From Lachnospiraceae bacterium Marseille-Q4251 (GTDB lineage: Bacteria; Bacillota; Clostridia; Lachnospirales; Lachnospiraceae), in contig JAGTTO010000001.1 in assembly GCA_018223435.1 (NCBI GenBank), positions 2,170,001 to 2,234,000 of the forward strand: 64,000 nucleotides of DNA, read 5' to 3'. This document shows, piece by piece, positions 40,527 through 49,831 of the stretch; position 1 is the first letter of the stretch; each line of letters begins with the position of its first letter. Position numbers and translations under genes: made by a program. The notes below the pieces were generated by a model. It was not told the origin of the DNA. It ran no database searches and saw only the letters and a program-made list of their open reading frames with translations.

Positions 40527-40572
40527 ATTATAAGAAACACTGGATAATGCACAGAAATGGGGGGATTGTGTT

Positions 40573-41148
40573 TTGAGGGAAGAAAAGAAAGCCGAAAAGA
40601 GACAGGAGCTTGTAGGCGTCTGCCTTGACTGCTTTGTCGAAAAGGGGCTGACCGTTGCCACGACAAAGGACCTCTGTAAGGCGGCAAAGTTGCAAAACGG
40701 CGGCATCTACTATTACTTCTCCGCCAAAGAGGAAATCGTTCTTGCCTGCGCCGAGGAAGCGATCAGTCGAATTGAAAAAGCCGCGTTTGCCATCGTGCTT
40801 GAAGATATTAGTGACATCAAAAGCATGATGGATCATCTCGGTGAGCTGGCGGATAAAATGTCGCCTACCATGCGCTTTCTGGTCAGCGTATGTGTGTCGC
40901 GCGAATACGGAGAAAATGTAAAGCCTTCCCTTGTGCGGCTTGCGGCAAGATACCCTTATTACACGGGCAAGATTGCGGAGATCCTCGGCTGCACCGACGA
41001 AGAGGTTGCGCCGTTCGTTCATCTGTCGATCCTCGCCATCAACAATTATATGATCTTTGCCGAGCGAGCGCTGTTTGACCCACAAATCGAAGCGGTCAAA
41101 AAGGAGCTTTCAAGGCTTGCGGAAAGAAAGGGGCGGAATAATCGATAG
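40573..41148 (+). CDS. TetR-family regulator
   Basis: A 191-residue repressor. The N-terminal HTH is KRQELVGVCLDCFVEKGLTVATTKDLCKAAKLQNGGIYYYFSAKEEIVLAC, the standard TetR DNA-binding unit; residues 60-190 are the ligand domain. The start is TTG 40573, after GGGGGG 7 bases upstream. It reads in line with two lipoprotein genes that follow after 103 bases, and it probably controls them in answer to their substrate. The gap holds a short palindrome GACT-TTAT-AGTC (41175-41186), a weak operator candidate. Confidence 0.85.
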   Translation: MREEKKAEKRQELVGVCLDCFVEKGLTVATTKDLCKAAKLQNGGIYYYFSAKEEIVLACAEEAISRIEKAAFAIVLEDISDIKSMMDHLGELADKMSPTMRFLVSVCVSREYGENVKPSLVRLAARYPYYTGKIAEILGCTDEEVAPFVHLSILAINNYMIFAERALFDPQIEAVKKELSRLAERKGRNNR

Positions 41149-41251
41149 TTTACCATAAAGAGAAAATCACAAACGACTTTATAGTCAATCCATACGCACA
41201 AACCCTTCCGAGGAGATGACCAAAAACAGAAGAGAATCATAGGAGGACAAC

Positions 41252-42634
41252 ATGAAAAAGATACTTGCAATTCTACTATCGCTGCTTACGCTGCTTTCCT
41301 GCGGGTTTCTTTCCGCCTGCTCTGCCGAAAAAACGCAGCCGGATACACCGGATACTGAAACCGTGTGGGAAACGGTCAGTGAGGCATACATCTATGCGTT
41401 CCCGCTGGTGCTGACCGACGCAACCAAAACATTATCGACCAATACGGACGGGACCATGACTGGCCGTGCGCCCATCAATCAGTTCAACCATGCAAAAAAG
41501 CTGGCGGACGCCTCTTTCCGCACCGTCGTGACGCCGAACGTCGATACCGTCTATTCGCAGGCATGGCTTGACATCAGCACAGAGCCTATGGTCTACGTCC
41601 TGCCGGAAACGGATCGCTTCTGCAATGTGCAGCTTCTGGATGCGTGGACGAACACCGCCGCCGTGCTGGACAAGGCGGGTGCTTATGCCATTGCGCTTCC
41701 CGGCTGGGAGGGCGAGCTGCCCGACGGTGTGACGCGCGTGGACGTGCCCACCGCAACGATGTGGTCGATCACCCGCACGGTGCTGTCTGGGAACGAGGAT
41801 CTGCCCAATGTCTATGCTATTCAGGAGCAGATGCAGCTCCTGCCGCTTTCGGCTTATGTACAGGGAGGCGAGTATGCCGCACCGCAGGGAGCTTATAAAG
41901 AGGAAAATGACTTTGTTCCCGTGAACAAGGTGCTTTCCATGACGCCAGCAGAGTTTTTCAATACGGCTAACGCTCTGATGCAGGTCAACCCGCCCGCCGA
42001 TGCGGATAAGGAACTGCTGAAGAAACTCTCCGCCATCAACGTGGGCGCGGGTAAGACCTTCGACGCCGCTCTTCTGGGCGAAGGAGCTGCCGAGTGCTGG
42101 ACGCAGATGCTTCAGGGGCTTCGCGCCACGCTTGCCGCCGACGGCGCGAAGTATGCGCAAAAACTCGGTCAGTGGATCTATTACGGCAAGCCCATCGGCG
42201 ACTTCGGCACGGAGTATACCTACCGCGCGATGGTAGCGCTGGTGGGGCTTGGCGCCAACACCGTGGACGTGGCAATCTATCCCAAGACAGCGGTGGATGA
42301 GACCGGCGCAGCGCTGACCGGAGAAAAGAAGTATACGCTCCACTTTGAAACCCTTCCTCCCACGCTGGAGGGCGGCTTCTGGTCCGTGACCGCCTACGGA
42401 GAGGATGATTTCCTCATTGACAATTCCATCGACCGCTACTGCATCAACGACCGCTCCGACTTCAAGCTGAATGCGGACGGCACATTGGATATTATCCTGT
42501 CCAAGGATGCACCGGAAGACACCTCTAACTGGCTGCCTGTTTCCGACGGGGAATTTCATCTGTTCATGCGGATCTATGTACCGGATATGACAGCACTGGA
42601 TAGCTGGCAGCCACCTGTTATCCGCGAACAATAA
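41252..42634 (+). CDS. DUF1254/DUF1214 lipoprotein
   Basis: A 460-residue lipoprotein with signal peptide and lipobox FLSACS (Cys near 24). Residues about 40-210 are DUF1254 (EAYIYAFPLVLTDATKTL, RTVVTPNVDTVYSQAWLDIS with the conserved Pro-Asn-x-Asp, VLPETDRFCNVQLLDAW). The C-terminal part is DUF1214 (GFWSVTAYGEDDFLIDNSIDRYCINDRS, then DGTLDIILSKDAP). These two domains pair in secreted proteins of unknown reaction, beta-sandwich in structure. AGGAGG precedes ATG. The next gene, an alkyl-sulfatase, starts 10 bases on, so the two share one transcript. Confidence 0.85.
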   Translation: MKKILAILLSLLTLLSCGFLSACSAEKTQPDTPDTETVWETVSEAYIYAFPLVLTDATKTLSTNTDGTMTGRAPINQFNHAKKLADASFRTVVTPNVDTVYSQAWLDISTEPMVYVLPETDRFCNVQLLDAWTNTAAVLDKAGAYAIALPGWEGELPDGVTRVDVPTATMWSITRTVLSGNEDLPNVYAIQEQMQLLPLSAYVQGGEYAAPQGAYKEENDFVPVNKVLSMTPAEFFNTANALMQVNPPADADKELLKKLSAINVGAGKTFDAALLGEGAAECWTQMLQGLRATLAADGAKYAQKLGQWIYYGKPIGDFGTEYTYRAMVALVGLGANTVDVAIYPKTAVDETGAALTGEKKYTLHFETLPPTLEGGFWSVTAYGEDDFLIDNSIDRYCINDRSDFKLNADGTLDIILSKDAPEDTSNWLPVSDGEFHLFMRIYVPDMTALDSWQPPVIREQ

Positions 42635-42643
42635 GAAGAGGCT

Positions 42644-44689
42644 ATGAAACGTATTGCAGCAATGCTTCTTACATCGGTACTATTGCTGTCCTGCGTCGGC
42701 TGTGCGCAGGATGGGCGCAAAGAGCTGGGCGCGGAAAAGGCAGACCTGGGTCTGACCGCCGATGTCAAGCCCGCCACAGACTTTACGGCAAAGGCAAATG
42801 CCGCCATCTACGATGAACTTGACTTCGATGATAAGCAGGAATATGAATTCGCCACCCGTGGACTGATCGACGCGCCGGAAACACTGGAACTAAAGGACGA
42901 GGATGGGACGATTCTCTGGAGTCAGGAAGCCTATGCGTTCCTGGACGATTATGAAAAAGCGCCTGACAGCGTAAATCCCAGCCTCTGGGAGAACACGAAG
43001 AACAACCATGCCTATGGTCTTTTTGAAGTGACGGATGGCATCTATCAGGTCCGCGGCTATGACATGGCAAACCTCACCGTTATCAAGGGCGATACGGGCT
43101 GGATCGTCTTTGACACGCTGATGAGTGTGGAGTGCAGCCAGGCTGCCATGCAGCTGATCGAAAAGAATCTTGGTAAATTCCCGGTCAAGGCCGTCATCAT
43201 CTCTCATTCCCACGCCGACCATTTTGGCGGCATCGCTGGCGTGATGGCGAAAGAGGATAAGGCAGACGAGACACTTTCTATTGAAGATCAGCTCGCCAGC
43301 GGCAAGATCCCCGTGATCACGCCTGTGGGCTTCACGGAGCACTCCGTGAAGGAAAATGTCTACGCCGGTAAGGGTATGGGCCGCCGCAGCAATTATCAGT
43401 ATGGCATCCTTCTGACCCCCGGCGTGACCGGCAAGCTGGCGCAGGGCATCGGCATGGGACAGTCCACCGGAACGGTCTCGTTCATGACGCCCAGCTATGA
43501 AATCATGCAGTCCGGCGAAAAGCTGACGATCGACGGTGTGGAGCTGGAGTTCCAGCTCACGCCGGGTACGGAAGCGCCCGCCGAAATGAACACGTGGCTG
43601 CCCCAGTACAAGGCGCTTTGGATGGCGGAAAACTGCACCGGCACGCTCCACAATCTCTACACGCTGCGCGGCGCGGAGGTGCGCGACGGCGCGGCATGGG
43701 CAAGCTATATCACCGAGGCCATTTCCCTTTACGGCAAGGACGCGGAGGTAACCTTCCAGTCCCACAACTGGCCGCACTGGGGAAACAACGTGGTGAACGA
43801 CTACATGGTCAACACGGCTGCCGTGTATAAGTTCATCAACGACCAGACTCTGACCTATATCAATCAGGGCTACACCAGCGACGAGATCTCCAACATGATC
43901 GAGCTGCCGGAGGCGCTCAATAAAATCTGGTACACCCGCCAGTACTACGGGACGGTCGCCCACAACGCCAAGGCGGTCTACCAGAAGTTCATGGGATGGT
44001 ATGACAGCAACCCTGTCAACCTGAACCCCCTCATGCCAAGCGACAGCGCAAAAAAATGGGTGGAGTACCTGGGGGATGTTGACAAGGTCCTGCAAATGGC
44101 AAAGGCGGATTTTGACAAGGGTGAATATCAGTGGGTCGCCGAGGTCACAAACACCATCGTCTTTGCCGACCCGACGAACACCGATGCACGGCTTCTGTGC
44201 GCCGATGCACTGGAGCAGCTGGGGTATCAGGCGGAGTCCGGTCCGTGGCGCAACGAATATCTGACCGCCGCGCAGGAGCTGCGCCATGGAAACGCCAATT
44301 TCACCGCTTCCACCAAATCTACCGGCGACATGGTCAAGGCCCTCTCCGCGCCCATGCTGTTTGACTATATGGCCATTGTCATGGACAAGCAGGCGCTGGC
44401 TGACCGCGACTTCACCATGAACGTGATCCTGCCTGACGTGGGCGAACAGCACATGCTCCGCGTGAAGAATGGTATGCTGCTGGTTTATGCGGATACATTG
44501 TCTGATGATGCGGACGTGTCTATTACCTGCCCGAAGAATGCGCTGTTTGCGATCCTGACCAACAATCAGGAAACGGTTACACAGGCCGTCAAGGTCGAGG
44601 GCAGCGCAGAGCTGCTGACGCTGATGATGGAGAATATGAACCAGTTCCCGATCACCGGAGCCAACCCCTTCAACATCATCGAGCCGTAA
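42644..44689 (+). CDS. Alkyl-sulfatase (SdsA1/BDS1-like) lipoprotein
   Basis: A 681-residue lipoprotein, lipobox SCVGC (Cys near 20). The metallo-beta-lactamase core has VIISHSHADHFGGIAG (HxHxDH) near residue 185, PGTEAPAEMNTWLPQYKALWMAENCTGTLHN, and FQSHNWPHWGN. The middle is the helical dimerization domain, and the end (NVILPDVGEQHMLRVKNGMLLVYADTLSDDADVSI) is the SCP2-like lipid-binding domain. This three-domain plan is that of linear alkyl-sulfatases, which split sulfate from detergents such as dodecyl sulfate. Natural substrates could be sulfated lipids or sterols in the gut. Codons are GC-rich, unlike the flanks. Confidence 0.9.
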   Translation: MKRIAAMLLTSVLLLSCVGCAQDGRKELGAEKADLGLTADVKPATDFTAKANAAIYDELDFDDKQEYEFATRGLIDAPETLELKDEDGTILWSQEAYAFLDDYEKAPDSVNPSLWENTKNNHAYGLFEVTDGIYQVRGYDMANLTVIKGDTGWIVFDTLMSVECSQAAMQLIEKNLGKFPVKAVIISHSHADHFGGIAGVMAKEDKADETLSIEDQLASGKIPVITPVGFTEHSVKENVYAGKGMGRRSNYQYGILLTPGVTGKLAQGIGMGQSTGTVSFMTPSYEIMQSGEKLTIDGVELEFQLTPGTEAPAEMNTWLPQYKALWMAENCTGTLHNLYTLRGAEVRDGAAWASYITEAISLYGKDAEVTFQSHNWPHWGNNVVNDYMVNTAAVYKFINDQTLTYINQGYTSDEISNMIELPEALNKIWYTRQYYGTVAHNAKAVYQKFMGWYDSNPVNLNPLMPSDSAKKWVEYLGDVDKVLQMAKADFDKGEYQWVAEVTNTIVFADPTNTDARLLCADALEQLGYQAESGPWRNEYLTAAQELRHGNANFTASTKSTGDMVKALSAPMLFDYMAIVMDKQALADRDFTMNVILPDVGEQHMLRVKNGMLLVYADTLSDDADVSITCPKNALFAILTNNQETVTQAVKVEGSAELLTLMMENMNQFPITGANPFNIIEP

Positions 44690-44764
44690 CGGCTTCGCGG
44701 GGCGGTCCGTGGGAAGACCGCCCCGCTCGAGAGAAAACAGCGAGATGCTTTCAACGCGCAAATT

Positions 44765-44801
44765 AAAAGCTGTCTGTTTCTGTTGGAAACAGACAGCTTT
44801 T
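44765..44801 (+). terminator. Terminator after the alkyl-sulfatase
   Basis: AAAAGCTGTCTGTTTC and GAAACAGACAGCTTTT form a near-perfect stem with a small loop. A second GC-rich stem (GGGCGGTC / GACCGCCC, 44699-44724) lies just after the stop codon. Confidence 0.8.
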
Positions 44802-44984
44802 GCAGCCTTACGGTTGCCCTGCACACCCGAATCTGTCAGCCAACAGTAAAAATAAGAATTACTTCCTTATCACTGTTAAGCCAAGGGATACAGCGATTTT
44901 TTCTTCTAATAACTGTCAAAAACAGGATTATTATAACGATTTTTTGAGTTTGGGCAACAGAAAATTAACTTTAGTTTCTTCGAA

Positions 44985-46655
44985 TTGAGTTTACCTGACG
45001 ACGATCCAGTCTATACCCTGAAAAAAGTGATGGAGGAATTAGATTTTTCTGGCTTGTTAGCCAATTGTTCAGATAAGGGAAGAACCGGGTACAACCCAAT
45101 TATGATGTATGCTGTAGTTACCTATGCAAATATGCGGGGAATACGTTCTGTTGACTGTATTGTTGATCTGTGTGAAAGAGACCATGCTTTTATCTGGCTG
45201 ACGCGCGGACAAAAACCGAAACGTGATGCTTTTTATGACTTTAAAAACAGGAAGCTGACATCTGATGTCCTGGATGACCTGAATTACCAGTTTATGCGGC
45301 GGCTGCAGAAAGAAGGGCTGGTCACATTAAAAAAACTTTTTATTGACGGTACAAAGATAGAGGCAAATGCGAACCGTTATACTTTTGTATGGCGTGGAAG
45401 CATCAATTATCATCTGGCAGGACTTCTGGACTCTATCGACCAGCTTTTTGAAAAATATAATTCTTTTTTGCAGGAGAATGATTATGGAACAAAGTACGAG
45501 CTGGGAAATGCACAGATGTTTGTGATCGAAGGGATGGATAAAGTCCGGGAAGTGATCGAAAAGAACAGAAAACGAAAGCTTGTAAAACATAAAAAGCTTT
45601 CAAATAACCGTATTATAGAGATCGATAACTGTTCACCGCTTGAAATACGGAAACTCCAGAACAATCTCACGATGATCGCAGACAACGAGGGAATCGAATT
45701 CGTTTACGGAAAAGGAAAAAGAAAACCTGCACTTCAACAGCTGCATGAGGAACTGGAACAATGCGGAAAACGACTGATGGAATATAAAGAATGCTTTGAG
45801 ATCATGGGAAAAAACAGAAACAGTTATTCCAAAACAGATCTGGAAGCGACTTTTATGCGTATGAAAGAAGATCACATGCTGAACGGACAGTTAAAGCCAG
45901 CATATAATGTTCAGATCGCGGTAGAGAATTATTATATCGTACATGGATATGTAAGCAGCGACCGCACCGATTATAATACCCTGATCCCGGTCCTTGAAAA
46001 ACATAAGAATGCTTTCGGGAGTATTCTGGAAGAAGTAACTGCGGACAGCGGGTACTGTAGTGAAAAAAATCTGCTTTATTTAAAACGGAATGAAATATCC
46101 AGTTATATAAAACTGCAGGATCATGAAAAGCGAAAAACACGCGCTTATTCAGAAGATATCAGTAAATATTACAACATGAGGACAGGGATCTTTGAAGATG
46201 AACAGTTCTATATCTGCCATGACGGACGTGAACTGCGGCATCTCAGGACAGAGAGCAAAGAGCAGGATGGATATACACAGACCTTTGAGGTATATGGTTG
46301 TGCAGACTGCAGCGGATGTGAACATAAAGCGCGCTGTCTGTATAAGTATGATGCGGAGAAAGATGCCGAAAAGAACAAAGTCATGAAGATCAATGAACAA
46401 TGGGAGGAACTGAAAGAAAGATCGCATGCCAATATCCAGAGTGAACGCGGGATCCTGAAACGCCAGACACGTTCCATTCAGACGGAAGGACATTTTGGAG
46501 ATATAAAGGAAAATGAGAACTTCCGGCGTTTTAATTACCGTTCGGCAGATAAGGTATATAAAGAATTCATGCTGTATGCTATTGGAAGAAATATAAATAA
46601 ATATCATCGTTTTTTATACGAAAAACTGAGAAAATTTGAAGGAAAAACTGCCTAG
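44985..46655 (+). CDS. IS1182-family transposase
   Basis: A 556-residue DDE transposase. Near the N-terminus it has GYNPIMMYAVVTYANMRGIRSVDCIVDLCERDHAFIWL. The catalytic parts are KLFIDGTKIEANANRYTFVWR (first Asp), EVTADSGYCSEKNLLYLK (second Asp) and a Glu in QTEGHFGDIKENENFRRFNYR. A Cys cluster CADCSGCEHKARC is typical of IS1182. The frame is open from TTG 44985, but conserved-looking residues (FGQQKINFSFFELSLPDDDP) continue upstream without an ATG, before a T6 run. So the real start may lie earlier and be reached by a frame slip, or this copy has lost it. Confidence 0.8.
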   Translation: MSLPDDDPVYTLKKVMEELDFSGLLANCSDKGRTGYNPIMMYAVVTYANMRGIRSVDCIVDLCERDHAFIWLTRGQKPKRDAFYDFKNRKLTSDVLDDLNYQFMRRLQKEGLVTLKKLFIDGTKIEANANRYTFVWRGSINYHLAGLLDSIDQLFEKYNSFLQENDYGTKYELGNAQMFVIEGMDKVREVIEKNRKRKLVKHKKLSNNRIIEIDNCSPLEIRKLQNNLTMIADNEGIEFVYGKGKRKPALQQLHEELEQCGKRLMEYKECFEIMGKNRNSYSKTDLEATFMRMKEDHMLNGQLKPAYNVQIAVENYYIVHGYVSSDRTDYNTLIPVLEKHKNAFGSILEEVTADSGYCSEKNLLYLKRNEISSYIKLQDHEKRKTRAYSEDISKYYNMRTGIFEDEQFYICHDGRELRHLRTESKEQDGYTQTFEVYGCADCSGCEHKARCLYKYDAEKDAEKNKVMKINEQWEELKERSHANIQSERGILKRQTRSIQTEGHFGDIKENENFRRFNYRSADKVYKEFMLYAIGRNINKYHRFLYEKLRKFEGKTA

Positions 46656-46725
46656 AAAAAAATGCGGCTGAAAAAATCCAAACAAGGATTTTTTGCGGCC
46701 AAAAACAGAAAGTATTTATCAAAAT

Positions 46726-46783
46726 AAAAATATCCTGAACAAGTTGCAGAGCCAGAAAGCTCTGTAACTGTCAGGATATTTTT
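46726..46783. terminator. Two-way terminator between IS1182 and the MATE gene
   Basis: AAAAATATCCTGA...GCAGAGC and GCTCTGT...TCAGGATATTTTT form a long stem with T runs on both strands. Confidence 0.75.
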
Positions 46784-46838
46784 GTTTGGTGCTGTCAGCT
46801 CTAAAAAACGTTATTTACCGACAGCTCCCTGTTTTGTT

Positions 46839-48179
46839 TTAATGATATTTATGCATCCGTACATAATAGCTGATGCATAAGATCACAGTGGCTCCGCTCC
46901 ATGCTGCAATCTCTGCAAAGAAAATACCGTCCTGTCCGATAAAATGGGGAAGGATCAGTGCAGCACTGATACGCATGACAAATTCAGCCATACCACTTAC
47001 CATAGGCATTAAGGTATCTCCCAGCCCCTGAAGTACAGATCTGTACACGTACAGGAAGTACAAAACCCAGAGCATGGCAGCCATAATAGAAAGGTATTTA
47101 AAAGCAATTGCCAATACCTGCTGTGTCTGCTGCGGTTCACCTGAGATGAAAAGTGAGAGAATATTTTTTCCAAATAAAAACATGGCAGCAGAAATGATCA
47201 GTGAGGTAAGCAGGGAAAGCAGCATACTGCTGCGGACGCCTTTTCTGATCCTGTCAATCTTTCCGGCTCCCAGATTCTGACCCACATAGGTAACGATGGC
47301 ATATCCATAGGAAATAGCAGCCATTTCCAGCAGACCATAAAGCTTGTTTGTAGCTGTAAATCCTGCTACAAAAAGGAAACCGTAGCCATTAATCACATAC
47401 TGGACTACCAGACCGCCCACACCGATGATGATATTCTGAAATACAACAGGAATACCAAGCTTCATCAGGCGGGCATTCATGCCGGAGGCAGGCATAAAAT
47501 CTGCTCTGGTCAGATGAACGATATCAATTCTGCGTAAAATCAGGAAACAGTAAACAGCGGAGAAGCTCTGTGCAATCACAGTTGCGATTGCTGCTCCTGC
47601 CACACCCCATCCGAAGCCTGCCACAAAAAGGATGTCCAGTGAGACATTCAGCACAGATGCGATGACCATTGCGGTCAGCGGTGTTTTACTGTTTCCCATA
47701 GCCCTTAGAGCAGAGGCAAACATATTATAGGCTGCTGTGGCGGGGATTCCACAGAAAATGATGCGCAGATATAACAGAGACATTCCGATAATATTGGAAG
47801 GTGTATGCAGCCCTGTTAATACCAGCGAAGCAAATGACTGGCTGAGAATCAATACTCCGGCTGCGATGAATGCGGTCAGCCGGTAACTGTGAGCCAGAGA
47901 TTTACGCAGATTTTCGAAATCCTTTGCCCCATAATACTGGGAGAGTTGAATAGAAAATCCCTGAGTGAGTCCTGTGGATATTCCTGTGACAACCCACATC
48001 AGAAAGTCAACAGCACCCAGTGCGGCAAGAGCCTCCACACCTACAACCTGGCCAACAACCATGGTATCCACCATTGTATAAAGCTGCTGACAGAGATTTC
48101 CCAGCATCAGGGGAATTGCAAAAAGAATGATCAACCGTCCCGGTGAACCGGAGGTCATATCCTGAATCTTGGTTTTCAT
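46839..48179 (-). CDS. MATE-family multidrug exporter
   Basis: A 446-residue, 12-helix cation-driven exporter. It starts MKTKIQDMTSGSPGRLIILFAIPLMLGNLCQQLYTMVDTMVVGQ, the typical MATE opening, and has SALRAMGNSKTPL and RSVLQGLGDTLMPM in the two pseudo-symmetric halves. The substrate cannot be read (drugs, bile acids and dyes are usual). ATG 48179 is chosen; AAAGGA lies about 12 bases upstream, and the longer frame to 48206 would include that site. It has its own terminator and no operon partner. Confidence 0.85.
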   Translation of the reverse strand: MKTKIQDMTSGSPGRLIILFAIPLMLGNLCQQLYTMVDTMVVGQVVGVEALAALGAVDFLMWVVTGISTGLTQGFSIQLSQYYGAKDFENLRKSLAHSYRLTAFIAAGVLILSQSFASLVLTGLHTPSNIIGMSLLYLRIIFCGIPATAAYNMFASALRAMGNSKTPLTAMVIASVLNVSLDILFVAGFGWGVAGAAIATVIAQSFSAVYCFLILRRIDIVHLTRADFMPASGMNARLMKLGIPVVFQNIIIGVGGLVVQYVINGYGFLFVAGFTATNKLYGLLEMAAISYGYAIVTYVGQNLGAGKIDRIRKGVRSSMLLSLLTSLIISAAMFLFGKNILSLFISGEPQQTQQVLAIAFKYLSIMAAMLWVLYFLYVYRSVLQGLGDTLMPMVSGMAEFVMRISAALILPHFIGQDGIFFAEIAAWSGATVILCISYYVRMHKYH

Positions 48180-48451
48180 TAGTATAAAAGTTCCTTTCCG
48201 GAGCATATTTGAAAAAGTTTAGAAATGATTATTCGAATATGCCCTGATATTTACATTGATAATTTTACATCATTAACGTGAAAAATGAAATATAATATTT
48301 CATCAGAATGATATAAATTTATCAATACCTGCTATAAGCAGCATGTTGTTGAAATTATTATGCATAGCGCCTGAGAGGAGTTTTTGATTGCTATTTTTTA
48401 AAATACAGATATATAATAGAAGGCAAGTCTTTACGGAAGGAGACAAGAATT

Positions 48452-48550
48452 ATGCTGAAAAGATTCACTAAATATGTAACCCAGAGTGTTGCCGGAATGA
48501 TCGGGATTTCCGTTTATGTTCTGGCAGATACTTTCTTTATATCTGTATAA
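48452..48550 (+). pseudogene. MATE-type exporter, N-terminal stub
   Basis: ATG 48452 with AAGGAG upstream opens MLKRFTKYVTQSVAGMIGIS then VYVLADTFFISV and stops at TAA, 32 codons. The wording is that of the first helix of another MATE branch (normally ...DTFFISVAxG). The rest of the gene is absent; the plasmid-type module begins within this codon run and its first gene ends 14 bases inside the stub. Confidence 0.6.
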
Positions 48551-48836
48551 TCCATTTTCCAATTTTGTGTTGTGCTGATTCCAGCATAACTTCCATAAAC
48601 ACTCCAAGCCACAGAAAGAACAGCAAGATGCCACCGGCAACTGCAAGTAAAGCAAACCGCTCCCATTGTCTGTACCAGAGCAATGTTCCAATCAGCATAA
48701 AACCCAGAATCAGATTGATAATGCCTTTTCCGATGCAGTAGATTTCAACTGCGATCTTTACCAGTAAATGGGCAGTGGCTAATAATAACCACACCGGTAA
48801 CAATAAAATTTTTCCTGCCATTCTTAAAACAATCAT
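48537..48836 (-). CDS. Small membrane protein of the RepA-ParAB module
   Basis: A 99-residue protein with two or three hydrophobic helices (GKILLLPVWLLLATAHLLVKIAVEI, INLILGFMLIGTLLWY, FALLAVAGGILLFFLWLGVFMEVML) and a short tail. AAGGAGG lies 5 bases before ATG 48836. Genes like this follow repA in Clostridia conjugative elements, to my memory, without known function. Its end runs into the MATE stub on the other strand, so the module was cut here and the next genes (usually transfer genes) are missing. Confidence 0.6.
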   Translation of the reverse strand: MIVLRMAGKILLLPVWLLLATAHLLVKIAVEIYCIGKGIINLILGFMLIGTLLWYRQWERFALLAVAGGILLFFLWLGVFMEVMLESAQHKIGKWIIQI

Positions 48837-48847
48837 AAGTACCTCCT

Positions 48848-49831
48848 TCAGTTTGCGTACTGTGGCATGTCGTGATTTACCGCTGCTTTATAATAACTTC
48901 CAATCGTTGATGGTGCATTAAATAAAGCAGCCAGCAAATATTGTTTTATGTTTCTGACTTTCGTAGTATTTTTATCCATGCACTCCAGCACATACTCGAT
49001 ATGCGAATAATTCAGTTTCAGTAATTTTCCCTTCACAAAGCCTGCCGGATAATATTCGCCGGCGATCCGTATCATCTCCTTTTCAGTTTGAACGGTCTCC
49101 AGAATCAGCTGATATATTTCTTCTACCAGATCCTGCTCTCTGCTGTATGTATGCAGTAAAACATCAAAATCAATATTTTTCTTTACCAGTTCAGCATAAG
49201 CATTGATTGTCTGTTCTTTTTGATCACATCGAATCCTATCGCCATCTGATTTGATATGATTCGATTTTATATTACTCTGGTTATTATAATTCATATAAGT
49301 CTTATTATATAGAGGTACCGTTTTGGGAATCTCTTGAAGTCCGCTATTTGGCACTTCTGAGGTATCTATTTCGGCACCTCTGAGGTGCTTATTCATCACC
49401 TCAGAAGTTCCCCTTTCGATACTTCTATGTACCACATCTTTTTCCTGTGAAGTTCCCATTTCATTACTTCTTTGACTACTCTGATGTGCCATAAAGCTCT
49501 TAACATATATAATATTCGGCAATCCAAAGCCTCTCTTTTTCTTTTCAATCAGTCCGATTTTTTCCAATTCTGTGAGATAATCCATTGCTTTTTTCTTAGA
49601 GAATCCCAAATCACTTTGTATCTCCGTGATCTGATAGATAATGTACACCTTGTTTTCTTCGTCAAGCCATTTATTTTTCATTGACAGTCCCATTCTATCC
49701 AGAAGTACCGAGTAAAGGACTTTAGCTGATAAAGACAGTGCGGAAAATGCTTCATCTAATAATAATATTCTTGGAATCCGGATAAAACTGAACTGATCAG
49801 CCTGAGTGCCATAATAGTATTCAAAATTCAT
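48848..49831 (-). CDS. repA: Replication initiator protein A (RepA_N family)
   Basis: A 327-residue plasmid-type initiator. The N-terminal RepA_N domain is FIRIPRILLLDEAFSALSLSAKVLYSVLLDRMGLS then YIIYQITEIQSDLGFSKKKAMDYLTELEKIGLIEKKKRG (winged helix). A variable linker covers 115-200. The C-terminal domain (YAELVKKNIDFDVLLHTYSREQDLVEEIYQLILETV) is the DUF6017-like part found in Clostridia ICE initiators. It overlaps the preceding parB by 4 bases. RepA_N proteins start theta replication from iterons in their own gene; none is obvious by eye. Confidence 0.85.
   Translation of the reverse strand: MNFEYYYGTQADQFSFIRIPRILLLDEAFSALSLSAKVLYSVLLDRMGLSMKNKWLDEENKVYIIYQITEIQSDLGFSKKKAMDYLTELEKIGLIEKKKRGFGLPNIIYVKSFMAHQSSQRSNEMGTSQEKDVVHRSIERGTSEVMNKHLRGAEIDTSEVPNSGLQEIPKTVPLYNKTYMNYNNQSNIKSNHIKSDGDRIRCDQKEQTINAYAELVKKNIDFDVLLHTYSREQDLVEEIYQLILETVQTEKEMIRIAGEYYPAGFVKGKLLKLNYSHIEYVLECMDKNTTKVRNIKQYLLAALFNAPSTIGSYYKAAVNHDMPQYAN

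Noticed and set aside
41432..44824. Long minus-strand open frames (399 and 644 codons) opposite the DUF1254 and alkyl-sulfatase genes
   Set aside because: They are shadows produced by GC-rich codons. The plus strand has signal peptides, lipoboxes and clear catalytic motifs, and the minus frames have none.
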